Shown one piece after another: positions 7,527-17,085 of a DNA stretch of 64,000 bases; within the stretch, counting starts at the first letter, position 1; each line of letters opens with the position of its first letter. The notes beneath the pieces were generated by a model, which did no database searches, was not told the origin of the DNA, and saw nothing but the letters and a program-made list of their open reading frames with translations. The stretch lies in assembly GCA_030149325.1 (NCBI GenBank), contig JASBRS010000010.1:105889-169888 (forward strand), read 5' to 3'. The DNA comes from Deinococci bacterium (GTDB lineage: Bacteria > Deinococcota > Deinococci > Deinococcales > Trueperaceae). A program made the position numbers and the translations under genes.

Positions 7527-10304
7527 TTGCGCGATGCAACCGACGGTCGAGGGGCCGGGGCCACGGGTCCGCCGAGGCGGCTCCGGTGGGAGTTGCCCGT
7601 CGCGCCCGACGCGTCACCCGGTCCCGCCGTCACCCTCACCCCCAACCCGCGGGCCGCCCGCGCCCACGGGGTCGAGCCGCGCTCGTTCGAGCGCCTGGCG
7701 CGGGACCTGCTGCGGCCGCTCGGATTGCAGCCGGCTCCCGAGCTGGCGCGCTGGCGCACGCTGCGCGACGCCGTCCGGGAGGTGCTGACCCCCCAGGACG
7801 TCGACGGCACGACCCGGGCGGTGGGCGCGACGGTGCGCGAGGTGCTCCGCGCCGGGGTGCATCGCGCGCCGTCGGAGGGCTCCGAACGCCTGCTGCGCAT
7901 CACCGCGCTGGCGCACCGCTACCGCGACGCGTTGCTGGCCCGGGGCCTGGTCGATCCCGCCGAGACGCTGTGGCAGGTCGCCCGCGAGGGCCCCTACGGC
8001 GACCGCCCGCCGCCCCGGCTCCGCCTCCGGGTGGTGGGCTATCCGCGCTTCGGCGCGGCCGAGCTGGCCTTCCTGACGGCCGTCGCGGGTCCCGGGAGCG
8101 CGGTGGAGCTGCCCGACGGCGACGACGCCCTGTACGAGGACGTACGCGCGCTCGGGCGCGCGCTGGAGCAGCACGGCTGGACCCGGCGCGCCCGGGATGC
8201 GAGCGAGGGCGCCCCGGCGCCCGCCGCCCCCGTGGTGCGCGGCTGGCGGCTGCCCTCGCGCGAGGCCGAGGTCCGCGCCGTGCTCGGCGAGGTCCGTCGG
8301 CTGCTGATCGAGGGCACCCCCGCCGACGCCATCGCGCTGGCGGCGCGCGACGACGTCGGCTACGCGCCGCTGGTCCGGGCCGTGGCCTGGGAGTACGGCC
8401 TGCCGGTCGTTGCCGCCTTCGCCGCGCCGCTGCGAGACACCGCGGTGGGGGCCTGGACCGCCACCCTGTTGGAGGTCGTGCGGGAGGGCCTTCCCTTCGA
8501 AGCGACGGCGCGGCTGCTGGCCCATCCGCTGGGCGAGGGCCTGGCGCCCGCGGCCTGGGACGGCGCGCGGGCCACGCATCCACACGGGGCAGCGGCCTGG
8601 GGCGCCCTCGATCCGCGAGCCGAGGAGCTGGCGTGGCCGGCGAGGGACCGTCGGGACGCCCTGACGGCGCGCCTGCGCAGGGCGTGGCAGCGTTTCGGGG
8701 TGGCGGGAGGGGTGGCCGACGCTGCGGCCTCCCGGCCGACCGAGGTGGTGGCGCTGCAGCGCCTGGCCGGGGCCGTCGCCGACCTGGCGCGACCGGCCGA
8801 CGAGGTGGTCACGCTCGGCGCGTTCCTGCGCGAGGTCGACGCGCTCCTGCGTCTGCTCGCGGTACCCGCCGATGCCGGGCGCCGTGGGGTGGAGCTCCAC
8901 ACCCCCCTGGCGCTGTACGGCGCGCGGGTCCGTCACCTGTTCGTGCTGGGTGCGGCCGAGGGCGTGCTGCCCCAACGCATCGCCGACGACGCCGTGCTCG
9001 ACTTCGCCGAGCGCGCCGCTGCCGCCCGCGCGGGACTGCCGCTCGAGGGCGCGGCCGAGGCCGCGCGGCGCGAGGCGCTTTCGCTCAAGGCGCTGCTGTG
9101 GACCGTCGGGAGCGATCCCGAGGGCTCGCTCACGCTCAGCTTCGCCGAGGACGAGGGCATCGCCAGCCCCATCTTCGCCGAGCTGGGCGTCCGACCCGGG
9201 CCGCCCCCAGGGCGCCCCCCCGCCAGCGCCGAGGAGGCGCGCCGTCGACGCCTGCTCGACGCCCCGGACGCCGCCGACGACGCCGTGCTCGACGCGGCTC
9301 GACGCGCCTGGCGCATCGAGCGCGGGCGTGAGGACGGCTCGCCGCCCGATGCCTACGACGGCATCGTGGGCGAGCCGTTCCCGGTCGAACGCCACCTCTT
9401 CAGCGCCACCCAGCTCCTCGATCTGGGGCAGTGCGCCTTCCGCTGGCTGTGCCGGATCCCGCTGGGGCTGGCCGAGGCCGTCGAGGCCGACGACGACGTC
9501 AGCCCGCTGCTGCGCGGGCGCCTCTACCACCGAACGCTGGAGCTCGCCCTGGAGCGGGCCCGGGCCGCGATCGGGGCGGCCGGCTCCGGCGCCGAGCTAC
9601 GGCAGGCCGCGCTGGACGCGCTCGCGCCCTCCTTCGAGCAGGCCGAGGCCGAGGAGGGCGCGTTCGCCGTCCCGGCCTGGGAGCTGCGGCGCGGGCCCCA
9701 CCTGGAGCAGCTCGCGCGCGTGCTACGCGCCCCCTCGTTCCTCCCGGACGACGCCACGGTGGCGGCGTTGGAGCGCTGGTTCCCGCCCCGCGACGGTCGC
9801 GAAGCTCGGTGGCGCGGCTTCCCTGTCCACGGCAAGGTCGACCGCATCGACCGGCGTCCCGACGGCGCCGTGCTGATCGACTACAAGACGCGCTCGACGC
9901 GGCCCTCGGGGGCGCAGGACGAGCACGGCAAGGCGCGCCTCGACCTGCAGCTCCCCCTCTACCTGGAGGCGGCGGCGCCCGCCCTGCTCCCCGGCGAGCG
10001 GGTGGCGGGAGCCCAGTACTACTCGCTCACCAAGGCCGAGGTGCTGCGCGAGGTGCGCCTCGATCCCGCGCTCGAACGCGACCTCGACGCCTTCGCCGAC
10101 CGCACGCGGGGCCGCCTGGCGGCCGGCGCCTACCCCGTGGCGCCCGACATCGACCTGGCGGCGTGCGCTACCTGCGACTTCGATCTGGTGTGCCGCAAGG
10201 GTCCGCGCACCGAGCGCATGCGGACGGCCGGCGCCTTCGAGCTCGACGCGGCCTCCGAGGGTGCGCCTTCCGGCCCCTCGGCCTCGTCGGAGCGCAGGCC
10301 ATGA
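7527..10304 (+). CDS. AddB-like PD-(D/E)XK nuclease subunit with inactive helicase domain
   Basis: 925 aa. The start chosen is TTG 7527, preceded at 5 nt by GGGAGG. The N-terminal half resembles an AddB helicase fold (VTLTPNPRAARAHGVEPRSF...) but has no Walker A motif. The C-terminal nuclease has GKVDRIDRRPDGAVLIDYKT near residues 769-790. An AddB-type iron-sulphur cluster is indicated by Cys636 (GQCAFRW) and Cys880, Cys883, Cys889 (C-x2-C-x5-C), which flank the nuclease as in Bacillus AddB. The AddA-like helicase follows with a 4-bp ATGA overlap. Together they should process double-strand breaks for recombination. Bacillus AddB is larger and keeps a P-loop, so this is a compact variant. Confidence 0.85.
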   Translation: MRDATDGRGAGATGPPRRLRWELPVAPDASPGPAVTLTPNPRAARAHGVEPRSFERLARDLLRPLGLQPAPELARWRTLRDAVREVLTPQDVDGTTRAVGATVREVLRAGVHRAPSEGSERLLRITALAHRYRDALLARGLVDPAETLWQVAREGPYGDRPPPRLRLRVVGYPRFGAAELAFLTAVAGPGSAVELPDGDDALYEDVRALGRALEQHGWTRRARDASEGAPAPAAPVVRGWRLPSREAEVRAVLGEVRRLLIEGTPADAIALAARDDVGYAPLVRAVAWEYGLPVVAAFAAPLRDTAVGAWTATLLEVVREGLPFEATARLLAHPLGEGLAPAAWDGARATHPHGAAAWGALDPRAEELAWPARDRRDALTARLRRAWQRFGVAGGVADAAASRPTEVVALQRLAGAVADLARPADEVVTLGAFLREVDALLRLLAVPADAGRRGVELHTPLALYGARVRHLFVLGAAEGVLPQRIADDAVLDFAERAAAARAGLPLEGAAEAARREALSLKALLWTVGSDPEGSLTLSFAEDEGIASPIFAELGVRPGPPPGRPPASAEEARRRRLLDAPDAADDAVLDAARRAWRIERGREDGSPPDAYDGIVGEPFPVERHLFSATQLLDLGQCAFRWLCRIPLGLAEAVEADDDVSPLLRGRLYHRTLELALERARAAIGAAGSGAELRQAALDALAPSFEQAEAEEGAFAVPAWELRRGPHLEQLARVLRAPSFLPDDATVAALERWFPPRDGREARWRGFPVHGKVDRIDRRPDGAVLIDYKTRSTRPSGAQDEHGKARLDLQLPLYLEAAAPALLPGERVAGAQYYSLTKAEVLREVRLDPALERDLDAFADRTRGRLAAGAYPVAPDIDLAACATCDFDLVCRKGPRTERMRTAGAFELDAASEGAPSGPSASSERRP

Positions 10305-13300
10305 CGCCCGCCGGCGAGGGCCTGCTCCCCGCCCAGGCGCGGGCCGCGCGCAGCCCGGCGAGCGTGGCGGTGGTGGCCGGCGCGGGAACGGGCAAGACGC
10401 ACATGCTGGCGCACCGCTACCTGTTCCACCTGGAGCAGGGGATGGGCCCCCTCGAGGTCGTGGCCGTGACCTTCACCGAGCGGGCGGCGGCCGAGCTGCG
10501 CGCCCGCATCCGGGCGCTGGTAGCCCACGCGCTTCCCGACCGTCCCGAGGTCGGCGTGGCCCTGGAGGCCGCGCAGATCAGCACCCTGCACGCGCTGGCC
10601 GCGCGCATCTGCCGCGACCACCCCGACGAGGCCGGGGTGCCGCCCGACTTCGCCGTCCTCGACGAGCTGGAGGGATCGCTGTGGCTGGCCGAGCGCCTCG
10701 ACGAGGCGCTGGCCGGGCTGCCGGCCGAGGTGTTCGGCGAGCTCCCCTACCCGGAGGTGCGCGAGGCGCTGCGCCGACTGCTGGCCGATCCGCTGGAGGC
10801 GGAGGCGGCCTTCGCCGTCGGTCCCGAGGCGTGGCCGGAACAGGTGGCCGCGGCGCGCAGCGAGGCGCTGGCCCGGCTCACCTCCGGCCCCGCCTGGCGC
10901 GCGGCGGCCGCGGTGGTGCGTGGCGCGCATGGCGCCGACGGCGACAAGGCCGAGGTGGCCCGGGCCCTGGCCGAGGAGGGGCTCGACGCCCTCGATCGCG
11001 GTGCGACGGCGGCCGCACTGGAGGCGCTCGACGCGGTGCGCCTGACCGGCGGTCGGGCCGCGGCCTGGCCCGAGGGCGACCTCCCGCGCGTGAAGGAGGC
11101 GCTGAAGCTCCTGCGCGAGGCGGCGCGCGCGGCCGCCGCCGACGGCATCGTCGCGCTCGAGCTGGGTCCGGTCGACGAGCGCCTGGCCGCGCTGCTGCCG
11201 CACCTGCGCGACGCCTTCGAGCGCGTGCGCGAGGGGCTGGCTGCGGAGAAGCGCCGGCGGCGCGTGCTCGACTTCGCCGACCTCGAGGTCCACGCCCTGC
11301 GCGCGCTCGAGGCCAGCGCCGTGAAGGGGCACTACGCCGAACGCTGGAAGGCCGTGCTGGTCGACGAGTTCCAGGACACCAGCCCCGCCCAGGAGCGGCT
11401 GCTGGACGCCCTCGCCGGCGGCATGGCGGTGACGGTGGTGGGCGACGAGAAGCAGAGCATCTACGGCTTCCGTGGTGCCGACGTGGAGGTGTTCCGGCGC
11501 TACCGGGCGCGCTTGCGCGAGGCGCGCCAGCGGCGCGGCGCCGATCCCGACGACGCCGAGGTGGTGATGGACGCCAGCTTCCGCGCCCACGGGCCGCTGA
11601 CCCGGGTCCTCGACGACGTCTTCGCGCCGGTGCTGGGTCCCCTCCACCAGCCGCTGCGGGCGGTGCGGGAGGCGCCGGTCGGCGAGGGGCCCTTCGTCCG
11701 CGCGCGGGCCATCGACGGCTCCGCCCCCCGCGCCCGGGCCCAGGTGAGCGAGGCGCGCTTGATCGCGCGGGAGATCGCGGGCCTGCTGGCCTCCGGCCAG
11801 GAGGTGCGCGACCCCGCGACGAGGGAGCTCCGCGCCGTTCGTCCCGGGGACATCGCGGTGCTGACCCGCACCTGGCAGCCGCTGGCGGTCTACGGCGAGA
11901 TTCTGCCGGCGTTGGGGGTGCCGGCCGTGCACAGCGGCGGCGGCGACCTGCTGGCGACGCGCGAGGCGAAGGACGGCATGGCGCTGTTGCGGTTCGTGGC
12001 CGACCCCCGCGACGACGTGGCGCTGGCGGCGCTGATGCGCAGCCCGCTGCTGGCGGTCGACGACCCGACGCTCTACCGCTTCGCCGCCGGCCTGCCGCCG
12101 GCCGACCCCGAAGCCGAGGGAGCCCGCCGGCGGGTGGCGTGGTGGCAGGGGCTGGAGGCCGAGGGGGCGCTGCCGGAGGGACTCGAGCGCGCTCGCAACG
12201 TCCTGCGCGAGCTGCGCCGTGCCCATCGCTGGCCGCCGAGCCGGGTGTTGCAGGTGGCCGACGCCCTCACCGGCTACAGCGCGGTGCTGGGCGGCCTGCC
12301 CGGCGCCGAGCGGCGGCTGGCCGACTGGTCGGGCTTCGTGGCCTTCGTGCGTGACCTCGAGCGCGGGCTCGGCGACGCCTTCAGCGTGGTACGGCGCCTG
12401 CGGCGCCTGCTCGCCGCGGAGGTGGAGGTGCCCCGACCGGTGCTCCATGCCGAAGGGGCCGTCGACCTGCTCACCATCCACCGGAGCAAGGGGCTGGAGT
12501 GGCCGGTGGTGGTGGTCGCCGACCTGGCGCGAGGCGGGACCCGCGGCGGCCCGAAGATGCTCCATCGGCGCGACCTGGGGGTGGGGGTGAGGCTGCAGGA
12601 CGACGACGGCGCCGCCGTCGAGCCCGCCGTCTACCGGCTCCTGAGGCAGGAGCGCCGTCGGCGCGAGGAGGAGGAGACGCGTCGGGTGCTCTACGTCGCG
12701 CTCACCCGCGCCCGCGACCGCCTGCTGCTGACCGGGGCGGCTTCGCAGGGGGGCGGCTGGGACGTGCTGGCGCCCGGCCTCGAGGCCGCCGGGGTGGCGC
12801 TCGAGACGACGCCGTTCGATCCCGCCGAGGCCGCCTACCCGCCGCCGCCGGAGCCGGCGGCGGCGACCGGCACGTCGGCGGTGACGGTGCTGGAGCGCGA
12901 ACGACTGGGCGCCTACGCCGCACACGTGGAGCCGCGGCGCCCGTCGGACCCGGCGCCAGGAGATGGCCGAGATGCCGGGGCGGGACGGTCGGGGGAGGCG
13001 GTCCGCTGGGAGCTGGCACTCACGCTGCTGGCCAGCGTCGACGACGCCTGGACGCCGCTGGCCCAGGCACTGCGGGCGGCCGGCCTGCCGGCGCCCGAGC
13101 TCGACCTGATCGACGCGGCCCTGACGCAGCGAGGCGAGGAGGACGGGCGCCGCACCGCCATGGGCTGGCGGCGTGAGGCGCGCCCGCTGGTGGTGGTGGA
13201 CGCCGCCACGCCCGCGGCCGACCACGACGTGGAGGTGCTGCGGCTCGACCCCTCGCGGGATCCCGCCGAAGGGGTCGAACGCGTGCGCCAGGCCCTGGGA

Positions 13301-13324
13301 GACGCCGCCGGGACCGAGTCGTAG
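10301..13324 (+). CDS. AddA-like UvrD/Rep-family (SF1A) helicase without C-terminal nuclease
   Basis: 1007 aa. The ATG at 10301 overlaps the AddB-like stop. SF1A motifs run in order: Walker A VVAGAGTGKTHML near residue 27, Ia AVTFTERAAAELRARIR, Walker B LVDEFQDTSPAQERLLDAL near 354, III VGDEKQSIYGFRGAD, IV MDASFRAHG, V LLTIHRSKGLEWPVVVVADL and VI VLYVALTRARDRLLL near 795-810. After motif VI roughly 200 residues follow, but I see no PD-(D/E)XK signature such as GxxDxxxxxxDYKT. The pair would therefore be single-motor and single-nuclease, the nuclease being supplied by the upstream partner. ATP-driven unwinding at DNA ends is the expected activity. Confidence 0.9.
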   Translation: MTPAGEGLLPAQARAARSPASVAVVAGAGTGKTHMLAHRYLFHLEQGMGPLEVVAVTFTERAAAELRARIRALVAHALPDRPEVGVALEAAQISTLHALAARICRDHPDEAGVPPDFAVLDELEGSLWLAERLDEALAGLPAEVFGELPYPEVREALRRLLADPLEAEAAFAVGPEAWPEQVAAARSEALARLTSGPAWRAAAAVVRGAHGADGDKAEVARALAEEGLDALDRGATAAALEALDAVRLTGGRAAAWPEGDLPRVKEALKLLREAARAAAADGIVALELGPVDERLAALLPHLRDAFERVREGLAAEKRRRRVLDFADLEVHALRALEASAVKGHYAERWKAVLVDEFQDTSPAQERLLDALAGGMAVTVVGDEKQSIYGFRGADVEVFRRYRARLREARQRRGADPDDAEVVMDASFRAHGPLTRVLDDVFAPVLGPLHQPLRAVREAPVGEGPFVRARAIDGSAPRARAQVSEARLIAREIAGLLASGQEVRDPATRELRAVRPGDIAVLTRTWQPLAVYGEILPALGVPAVHSGGGDLLATREAKDGMALLRFVADPRDDVALAALMRSPLLAVDDPTLYRFAAGLPPADPEAEGARRRVAWWQGLEAEGALPEGLERARNVLRELRRAHRWPPSRVLQVADALTGYSAVLGGLPGAERRLADWSGFVAFVRDLERGLGDAFSVVRRLRRLLAAEVEVPRPVLHAEGAVDLLTIHRSKGLEWPVVVVADLARGGTRGGPKMLHRRDLGVGVRLQDDDGAAVEPAVYRLLRQERRRREEEETRRVLYVALTRARDRLLLTGAASQGGGWDVLAPGLEAAGVALETTPFDPAEAAYPPPPEPAAATGTSAVTVLERERLGAYAAHVEPRRPSDPAPGDGRDAGAGRSGEAVRWELALTLLASVDDAWTPLAQALRAAGLPAPELDLIDAALTQRGEEDGRRTAMGWRREARPLVVVDAATPAADHDVEVLRLDPSRDPAEGVERVRQALGDAAGTES

Positions 13325-13388
13325 GCGCGAGGCGCGGACCTCCGAGTTCGGTGCCCAGTCTCCGGTAGCGAGCCCCGCGGACCCCCGG

Positions 13389-13394
13389 TACAGT
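13389..13394 (+). promoter_or_regulatory. -10 box, leaderless start of the Ada gene
   Basis: TACAGT lies 6 nt before the ATG at 13401, so RNA would begin at the start codon. There is no Shine-Dalgarno before the ATG, which supports leaderless translation. Confidence 0.5.
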
Positions 13395-13400
13395 GCGCCC

Positions 13401-14507
13401 ATGACCCGACCGCTCCCCGCACCCGCCTTCCCCGGGCGGCGTGCCCCCGACCTGCCGCCGCGCGCCGAGATGCTGCGCGCCATGCTCGAGCGCGACGCCG
13501 CCCTCGACGGCATCGTGTACGTGGCGGTGCGCACCACGGGCATCTTCTGCCGCCCGTCCTGCCCGGCGCGCAAGCCCAAGCCGGAGAACGTCACCTTCTT
13601 CGGCTCGGCGAAGGAGGCGCTGTCGAGCGGCTTCCGTCCCTGCCAGCGGTGCCGACCGCTCGAGCCCTTGGGGCATACGCCCGAGCCGATCCGCGCCCTG
13701 CTCGACGAGCTCGAGCGCGATCCCACGCGCCGCCTGTCCGATGCCGACCTACGCGAGCGCGGGCTCGAGCCCGGCGCGGTGCGGCGCTGGTTCAAGAAGC
13801 ACCACGGCATGACCTTCCACGCCTACCAGCGCGGCCGTCGCCTGGCCAGGGCGTTGCACGCGCTGGCCGACGGGGCCCCCGTCACCGACGCCGCCTTCGA
13901 CCACGGCTACACCTCCCTCAGCGGCTTCCAGGACGCCCTCCAGGCCGTCACCGGGCGCAGCGCCAGCGCCAGCCGCGACGCCGTGGTGGTGCATCTCGCG
14001 CGCCTGACGACGCCGCTCGGCGAGATGCTGCTGGGCGCCACCGACGACGCCGTGTGCCTGCTGGAGTTCACCGACCGCCCCATGCTGCAGACCCAGCTTG
14101 AGCGCATCGCCAAGCGCCTCGGCGGCGCCCTCGTTCCCGGGATCAACGACGTGGGGCGCCGGCTCGAGGCCGAGCTGGCGGCGTACTTCGCGGGCGAGCT
14201 GCGCGCCTTCCAGACGCCCCTCCTGCTCGCCGGGACCGACTTCCAGGAGCGCGTCTGGAACGAACTGCGCACCATCCCCTACGGCGAGACCCGCAGCTAC
14301 GCCGAGCAGGCGGTGCGAATCGGGTCGCCCAGGGCCGTGCGGGCGGTGGCGCGCGCCAACGGCGACAACCGCATCGCCATCGTCGTGCCCTGCCACCGGG
14401 TGATCGGCGCCGACGGCTCGCCGGTCGGGTACGGTGGGGGGATCTGGCGCAAGCGTTACCTGCTGGAGCTCGAGCGCAGGAACCGGGCCGACGCCGCCCG
14501 AGCCTGA
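13401..14507 (+). CDS. ada: Ada-type DNA methyltransferase/transcription activator
   Basis: 368 aa, close to E. coli Ada (354 aa), with all three modules. The N-terminal zinc domain has Cys50, Cys54, Cys81 and Cys84 (FCRPSCPARKP...CQRCRP); in E. coli the equivalent first Cys accepts methyl groups from phosphotriesters and switches on activation. The middle is an AraC-type HTH (FHAYQRGRRLARALH, AAFDHGYTSLSGFQDAL). The C-terminal O6-methylguanine methyltransferase has IVVPCHRVIG with acceptor Cys331. It repairs O6-alkylguanine and probably induces its own regulon. It stands alone with a leaderless-type promoter, downstream of the AddAB-like pair. Confidence 0.93.
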   Translation: MTRPLPAPAFPGRRAPDLPPRAEMLRAMLERDAALDGIVYVAVRTTGIFCRPSCPARKPKPENVTFFGSAKEALSSGFRPCQRCRPLEPLGHTPEPIRALLDELERDPTRRLSDADLRERGLEPGAVRRWFKKHHGMTFHAYQRGRRLARALHALADGAPVTDAAFDHGYTSLSGFQDALQAVTGRSASASRDAVVVHLARLTTPLGEMLLGATDDAVCLLEFTDRPMLQTQLERIAKRLGGALVPGINDVGRRLEAELAAYFAGELRAFQTPLLLAGTDFQERVWNELRTIPYGETRSYAEQAVRIGSPRAVRAVARANGDNRIAIVVPCHRVIGADGSPVGYGGGIWRKRYLLELERRNRADAARA

Positions 14508-14604
14508 CCTCGCCGGCGGGTCGTACGCGTCGTCACGCCGCGTCCGCGGGGGCGCGGCCCGGGGGCGGCGCCGTCGTGCGTCGTCCCGGGAAGGGGTGGG
14601 CACG

Positions 14605-16005
14605 GTGAACGACGACGGCTCGAAGGACCTGCAGGGCCAGGACCTCGACGCGACCGCGCTGGCGCGCCTGCTGGAGGACGCGGCGGCGCGCTCGGCGGCG
14701 TACCTGGCCGGGCTGGATGGCCGGTACGTCGTGCCCGACCCCGGGGCGGTGGCCCGGCTCGACGAACTGCGCACGCCGCTGGCCGAGGCCGGCACCGACC
14801 CGACCGAGGTGCTGGCGTTGCTCGACGAGCGCATCTCACCCGCGACGCTGGGTCTGGCCGGCCGCCGCTTCTTCGGCTTCGTGGTCGGAGGCGCACTGCC
14901 GGTGACGCTGGCGGCCTCCACCCTCGCCACCGCCTGGGACCAGAACTCCAGCTACCACCACACCACCCCCGGCACCGCCACGCTGGAGGCCGTCGCGCTG
15001 GATTGGCTGGTCGACCTGCTCGACCTGCCGCAGGGCACCGGCGGCGGCTTCGTCACCGGCGCCACGGTGGCCAACGCCACGGCACTGGCGGCCGCTCGTC
15101 ACGACGTTCTGGCGCGTGCCGGCTGGGACGTCGAGGCCGACGGGCTCTTCGGAGCCCCGCCGATCCGCGTGGTGGTGGGGGGCGAGGTCCACCCCACGGT
15201 GCGCAAGTCGCTGGGCCTACTGGGCCTGGGCAAGGATCGGGTGGAAGCGGTGCCGGCCGATGGCCAGGGGCGGTTCGTCGCCGACGCGCTCCCGCAGCTC
15301 GACGGCCCCGCCATCGTCATCCTGCAGGCGGGCAACGTCAACACCGGCGCCTTCGATCCCTTCGGCGACGTCATCGACCGCGCCCATGCCATGGGCGCCT
15401 GGGTGCACGTCGACGGCGCCTTCGGGTTGTGGGCGCGGGTCAGCCCCGCCCTGAAGGGCCTCACCGACGGGCTCGAACGCGCCGACTCCTGGGCGACCGA
15501 CTTCCACAAGTGGCTCAACGTGCCCTACGACTCGGGCGTCGCGCTGGTGCGCGACCCCACGGCGCTGGCCGCCGCCATGGCGGTGACGGCCGCCTACCTG
15601 CCCGAGCCGGGGCCGCGCGACCCCTGCGACTTCACCCCCGAGCTGTCGCGCCGCGCCCGCGGCGTGGAGGTGTGGGCCGCCCTCAAGCGCCTCGGTCGGG
15701 GCGGCGTGCGCGACCTGGTCGAGCGCTGCTCCGCCCACGCTCGCCGCTTCGCCGAGGGGCTGACGGAGGCCGGCTTCGAGGTGCTGAACGAGGTGGTGCT
15801 CAACCAGGTGCTGGTGTCGTTCGGGACGCCGGAGCGCACCCGCGCCGTCATCCAGGCGCTGCAGGACGACGGCACCTGCTGGTGCGGCGGGACCCTGTGG
15901 CAGGGGAGGACCGCCATGCGCATCTCGGTGTCCTCCTGGGCCACCACCGAGGCCGACGTCGAGCGTTGCCTGGAGGTGATGGTGCGCTTGGGGCGGGGCG
16001 GCTGA
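14605..16005 (+). CDS. PLP-dependent group II (aromatic amino acid type) decarboxylase
   Basis: 466 aa. The GTG start at 14605 follows a purine-rich GGGAAGGGGTGGG. The pyridoxal phosphate lysine is Lys302 in DFHKWLNVPYDSGV, the hallmark of the DDC/tyrosine/glutamate decarboxylase family. The upstream glycine motif TGGGFVTGATVANATAL binds the cofactor phosphate, and HVDGAFGLWA supplies the Asp contacting the pyridine ring. It belongs to the bacterial group annotated as aspartate aminotransferase-like or aromatic-L-amino-acid decarboxylase. The substrate amino acid cannot be deduced. It is convergent with the acetamidase gene and shows no operon partner. Confidence 0.87.
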   Translation: MNDDGSKDLQGQDLDATALARLLEDAAARSAAYLAGLDGRYVVPDPGAVARLDELRTPLAEAGTDPTEVLALLDERISPATLGLAGRRFFGFVVGGALPVTLAASTLATAWDQNSSYHHTTPGTATLEAVALDWLVDLLDLPQGTGGGFVTGATVANATALAAARHDVLARAGWDVEADGLFGAPPIRVVVGGEVHPTVRKSLGLLGLGKDRVEAVPADGQGRFVADALPQLDGPAIVILQAGNVNTGAFDPFGDVIDRAHAMGAWVHVDGAFGLWARVSPALKGLTDGLERADSWATDFHKWLNVPYDSGVALVRDPTALAAAMAVTAAYLPEPGPRDPCDFTPELSRRARGVEVWAALKRLGRGGVRDLVERCSAHARRFAEGLTEAGFEVLNEVVLNQVLVSFGTPERTRAVIQALQDDGTCWCGGTLWQGRTAMRISVSSWATTEADVERCLEVMVRLGRGG

Positions 16006-16071
16006 ACGCGGGCTGACGGCGTGCCGGCCGGGGGCCTGGCGCCTGCGGCACCGGCTCCAGGGGCGTCCGCC

Positions 16072-17007
16072 TCAGCGGCGCAGCACCGACCGCGGCAGGT
16101 AGCACGACACGATCCAGTTCGGCGCGTCGACCACCTCGCTGATCTTGAGGTCGGCCGCCACGCTGCACAGCACGTAGGCCTTCTCGCGACTCAGGCCGTG
16201 GTCGGCCTGCAGCCAGTCGACCATGCTGCGGACGGCGGTGCGGGCGTTGGCGTAGAGGTCCGGCCCGTGCCCGGTGGTGGCCATGTAGCCGCGGCTGTCG
16301 GCCCGGGTGAGCGGGCTGGGCGTGAGGAAGCGCAGCTCGTCGACGCGCAGGTCCTTGCGCAGGCGGAAGCGCAGCGTCACCGTCATGGGGGCCTCGATGC
16401 CGGTGCCGCAGACCTCGCCGTCGCCCTGGGCGGCATGGCAGTCGCCGGTGGAGAACAGCGCGCCGGGCGCCAGCACCGGGAAGAAGGCGGTGGCGCCAGC
16501 GCGCAGCCCGCGGATGTCGATGTTGCCGGCGTTGGCCCGCGGCGGCGACGTGGTCAGGCGGCCGGGCTCGGCCGGGGCCACCCCCATCACGCCGCAGAAC
16601 GGCTCGAACGGCACCGCCACCTCGTCGGAGCCGCGGAAGCGGCAGACGTCGCCGTCGAGCTCCCAGTGCTGGAGGTAGGGGGCGGGGAACTCGTCGGCCA
16701 GCAGCCCGATGCCGCCCGGCGTGAAGCCGGTCCAACCCCAGCCGCGGTGCTCGAACGCCAGGATCTCGACCTCCAGCGTGTCGCCGGGTTCGGCCCCGAC
16801 CACCGCCACCGGGCCGGTCAGGGCGTGCGCCCGCGAACGGTCGTAGCGGGCGTAGACGGAAGCGTCGGAGGCGGGCGTGAACTGCCCGTCGGTGGCGTCC
16901 TTGCACACGAAGGTCACGGTGTCGCCCGAGTCGATGGTGAGGCGGGCGGGGTGGTCGCGGTCCCAGAAGGCGTGGACCAGGCTGTCGTCGAGCAGGTGAT
17001 CGGCCAC
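16072..17007 (-). CDS. Acetamidase/formamidase family protein
   Basis: 311 aa, usual length for the short FmdA_AmdA family, which hydrolyses short amides to ammonia and the acid. Conserved features include EPGDTLEVEILAFE, the family-typical FCGVMGVAPAEPG, and the metal/active-site segment STGDCHAAQGDGEVCGTGIE. The GTG start is preceded by GAGGGAG. It lies 78 bp downstream of the TipAL-like MerR gene on the same strand and may be read from the same transcript; a TAGGAT -10-like hexamer in the gap could also serve it. A cytoplasmic enzyme, with no signal peptide. Confidence 0.9.
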   Translation of the reverse strand: MADHLLDDSLVHAFWDRDHPARLTIDSGDTVTFVCKDATDGQFTPASDASVYARYDRSRAHALTGPVAVVGAEPGDTLEVEILAFEHRGWGWTGFTPGGIGLLADEFPAPYLQHWELDGDVCRFRGSDEVAVPFEPFCGVMGVAPAEPGRLTTSPPRANAGNIDIRGLRAGATAFFPVLAPGALFSTGDCHAAQGDGEVCGTGIEAPMTVTLRFRLRKDLRVDELRFLTPSPLTRADSRGYMATTGHGPDLYANARTAVRSMVDWLQADHGLSREKAYVLCSVAADLKISEVVDAPNWIVSCYLPRSVLRR

Positions 17008-17085
17008 GGCGGGCTCCCTCGAGGCGGTGCTCTGGGGGCCATCCTACCGGCCCCGCCCACGGTCCGCGCCGTCCGCGCGGCCGGC

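Noticed and set aside
7158..7617. N-terminal extension of the Rph-like ORF beyond 7290
   Set aside because: The extra 110 residues are Arg/Pro-rich without homology and overlap the start of the divergent AddB-like gene.
10130..13810. 1226-codon minus-strand frame opposite the AddA-like gene
   Set aside because: No domain recognisable and antisense to a complete helicase; a GC-shadow frame.
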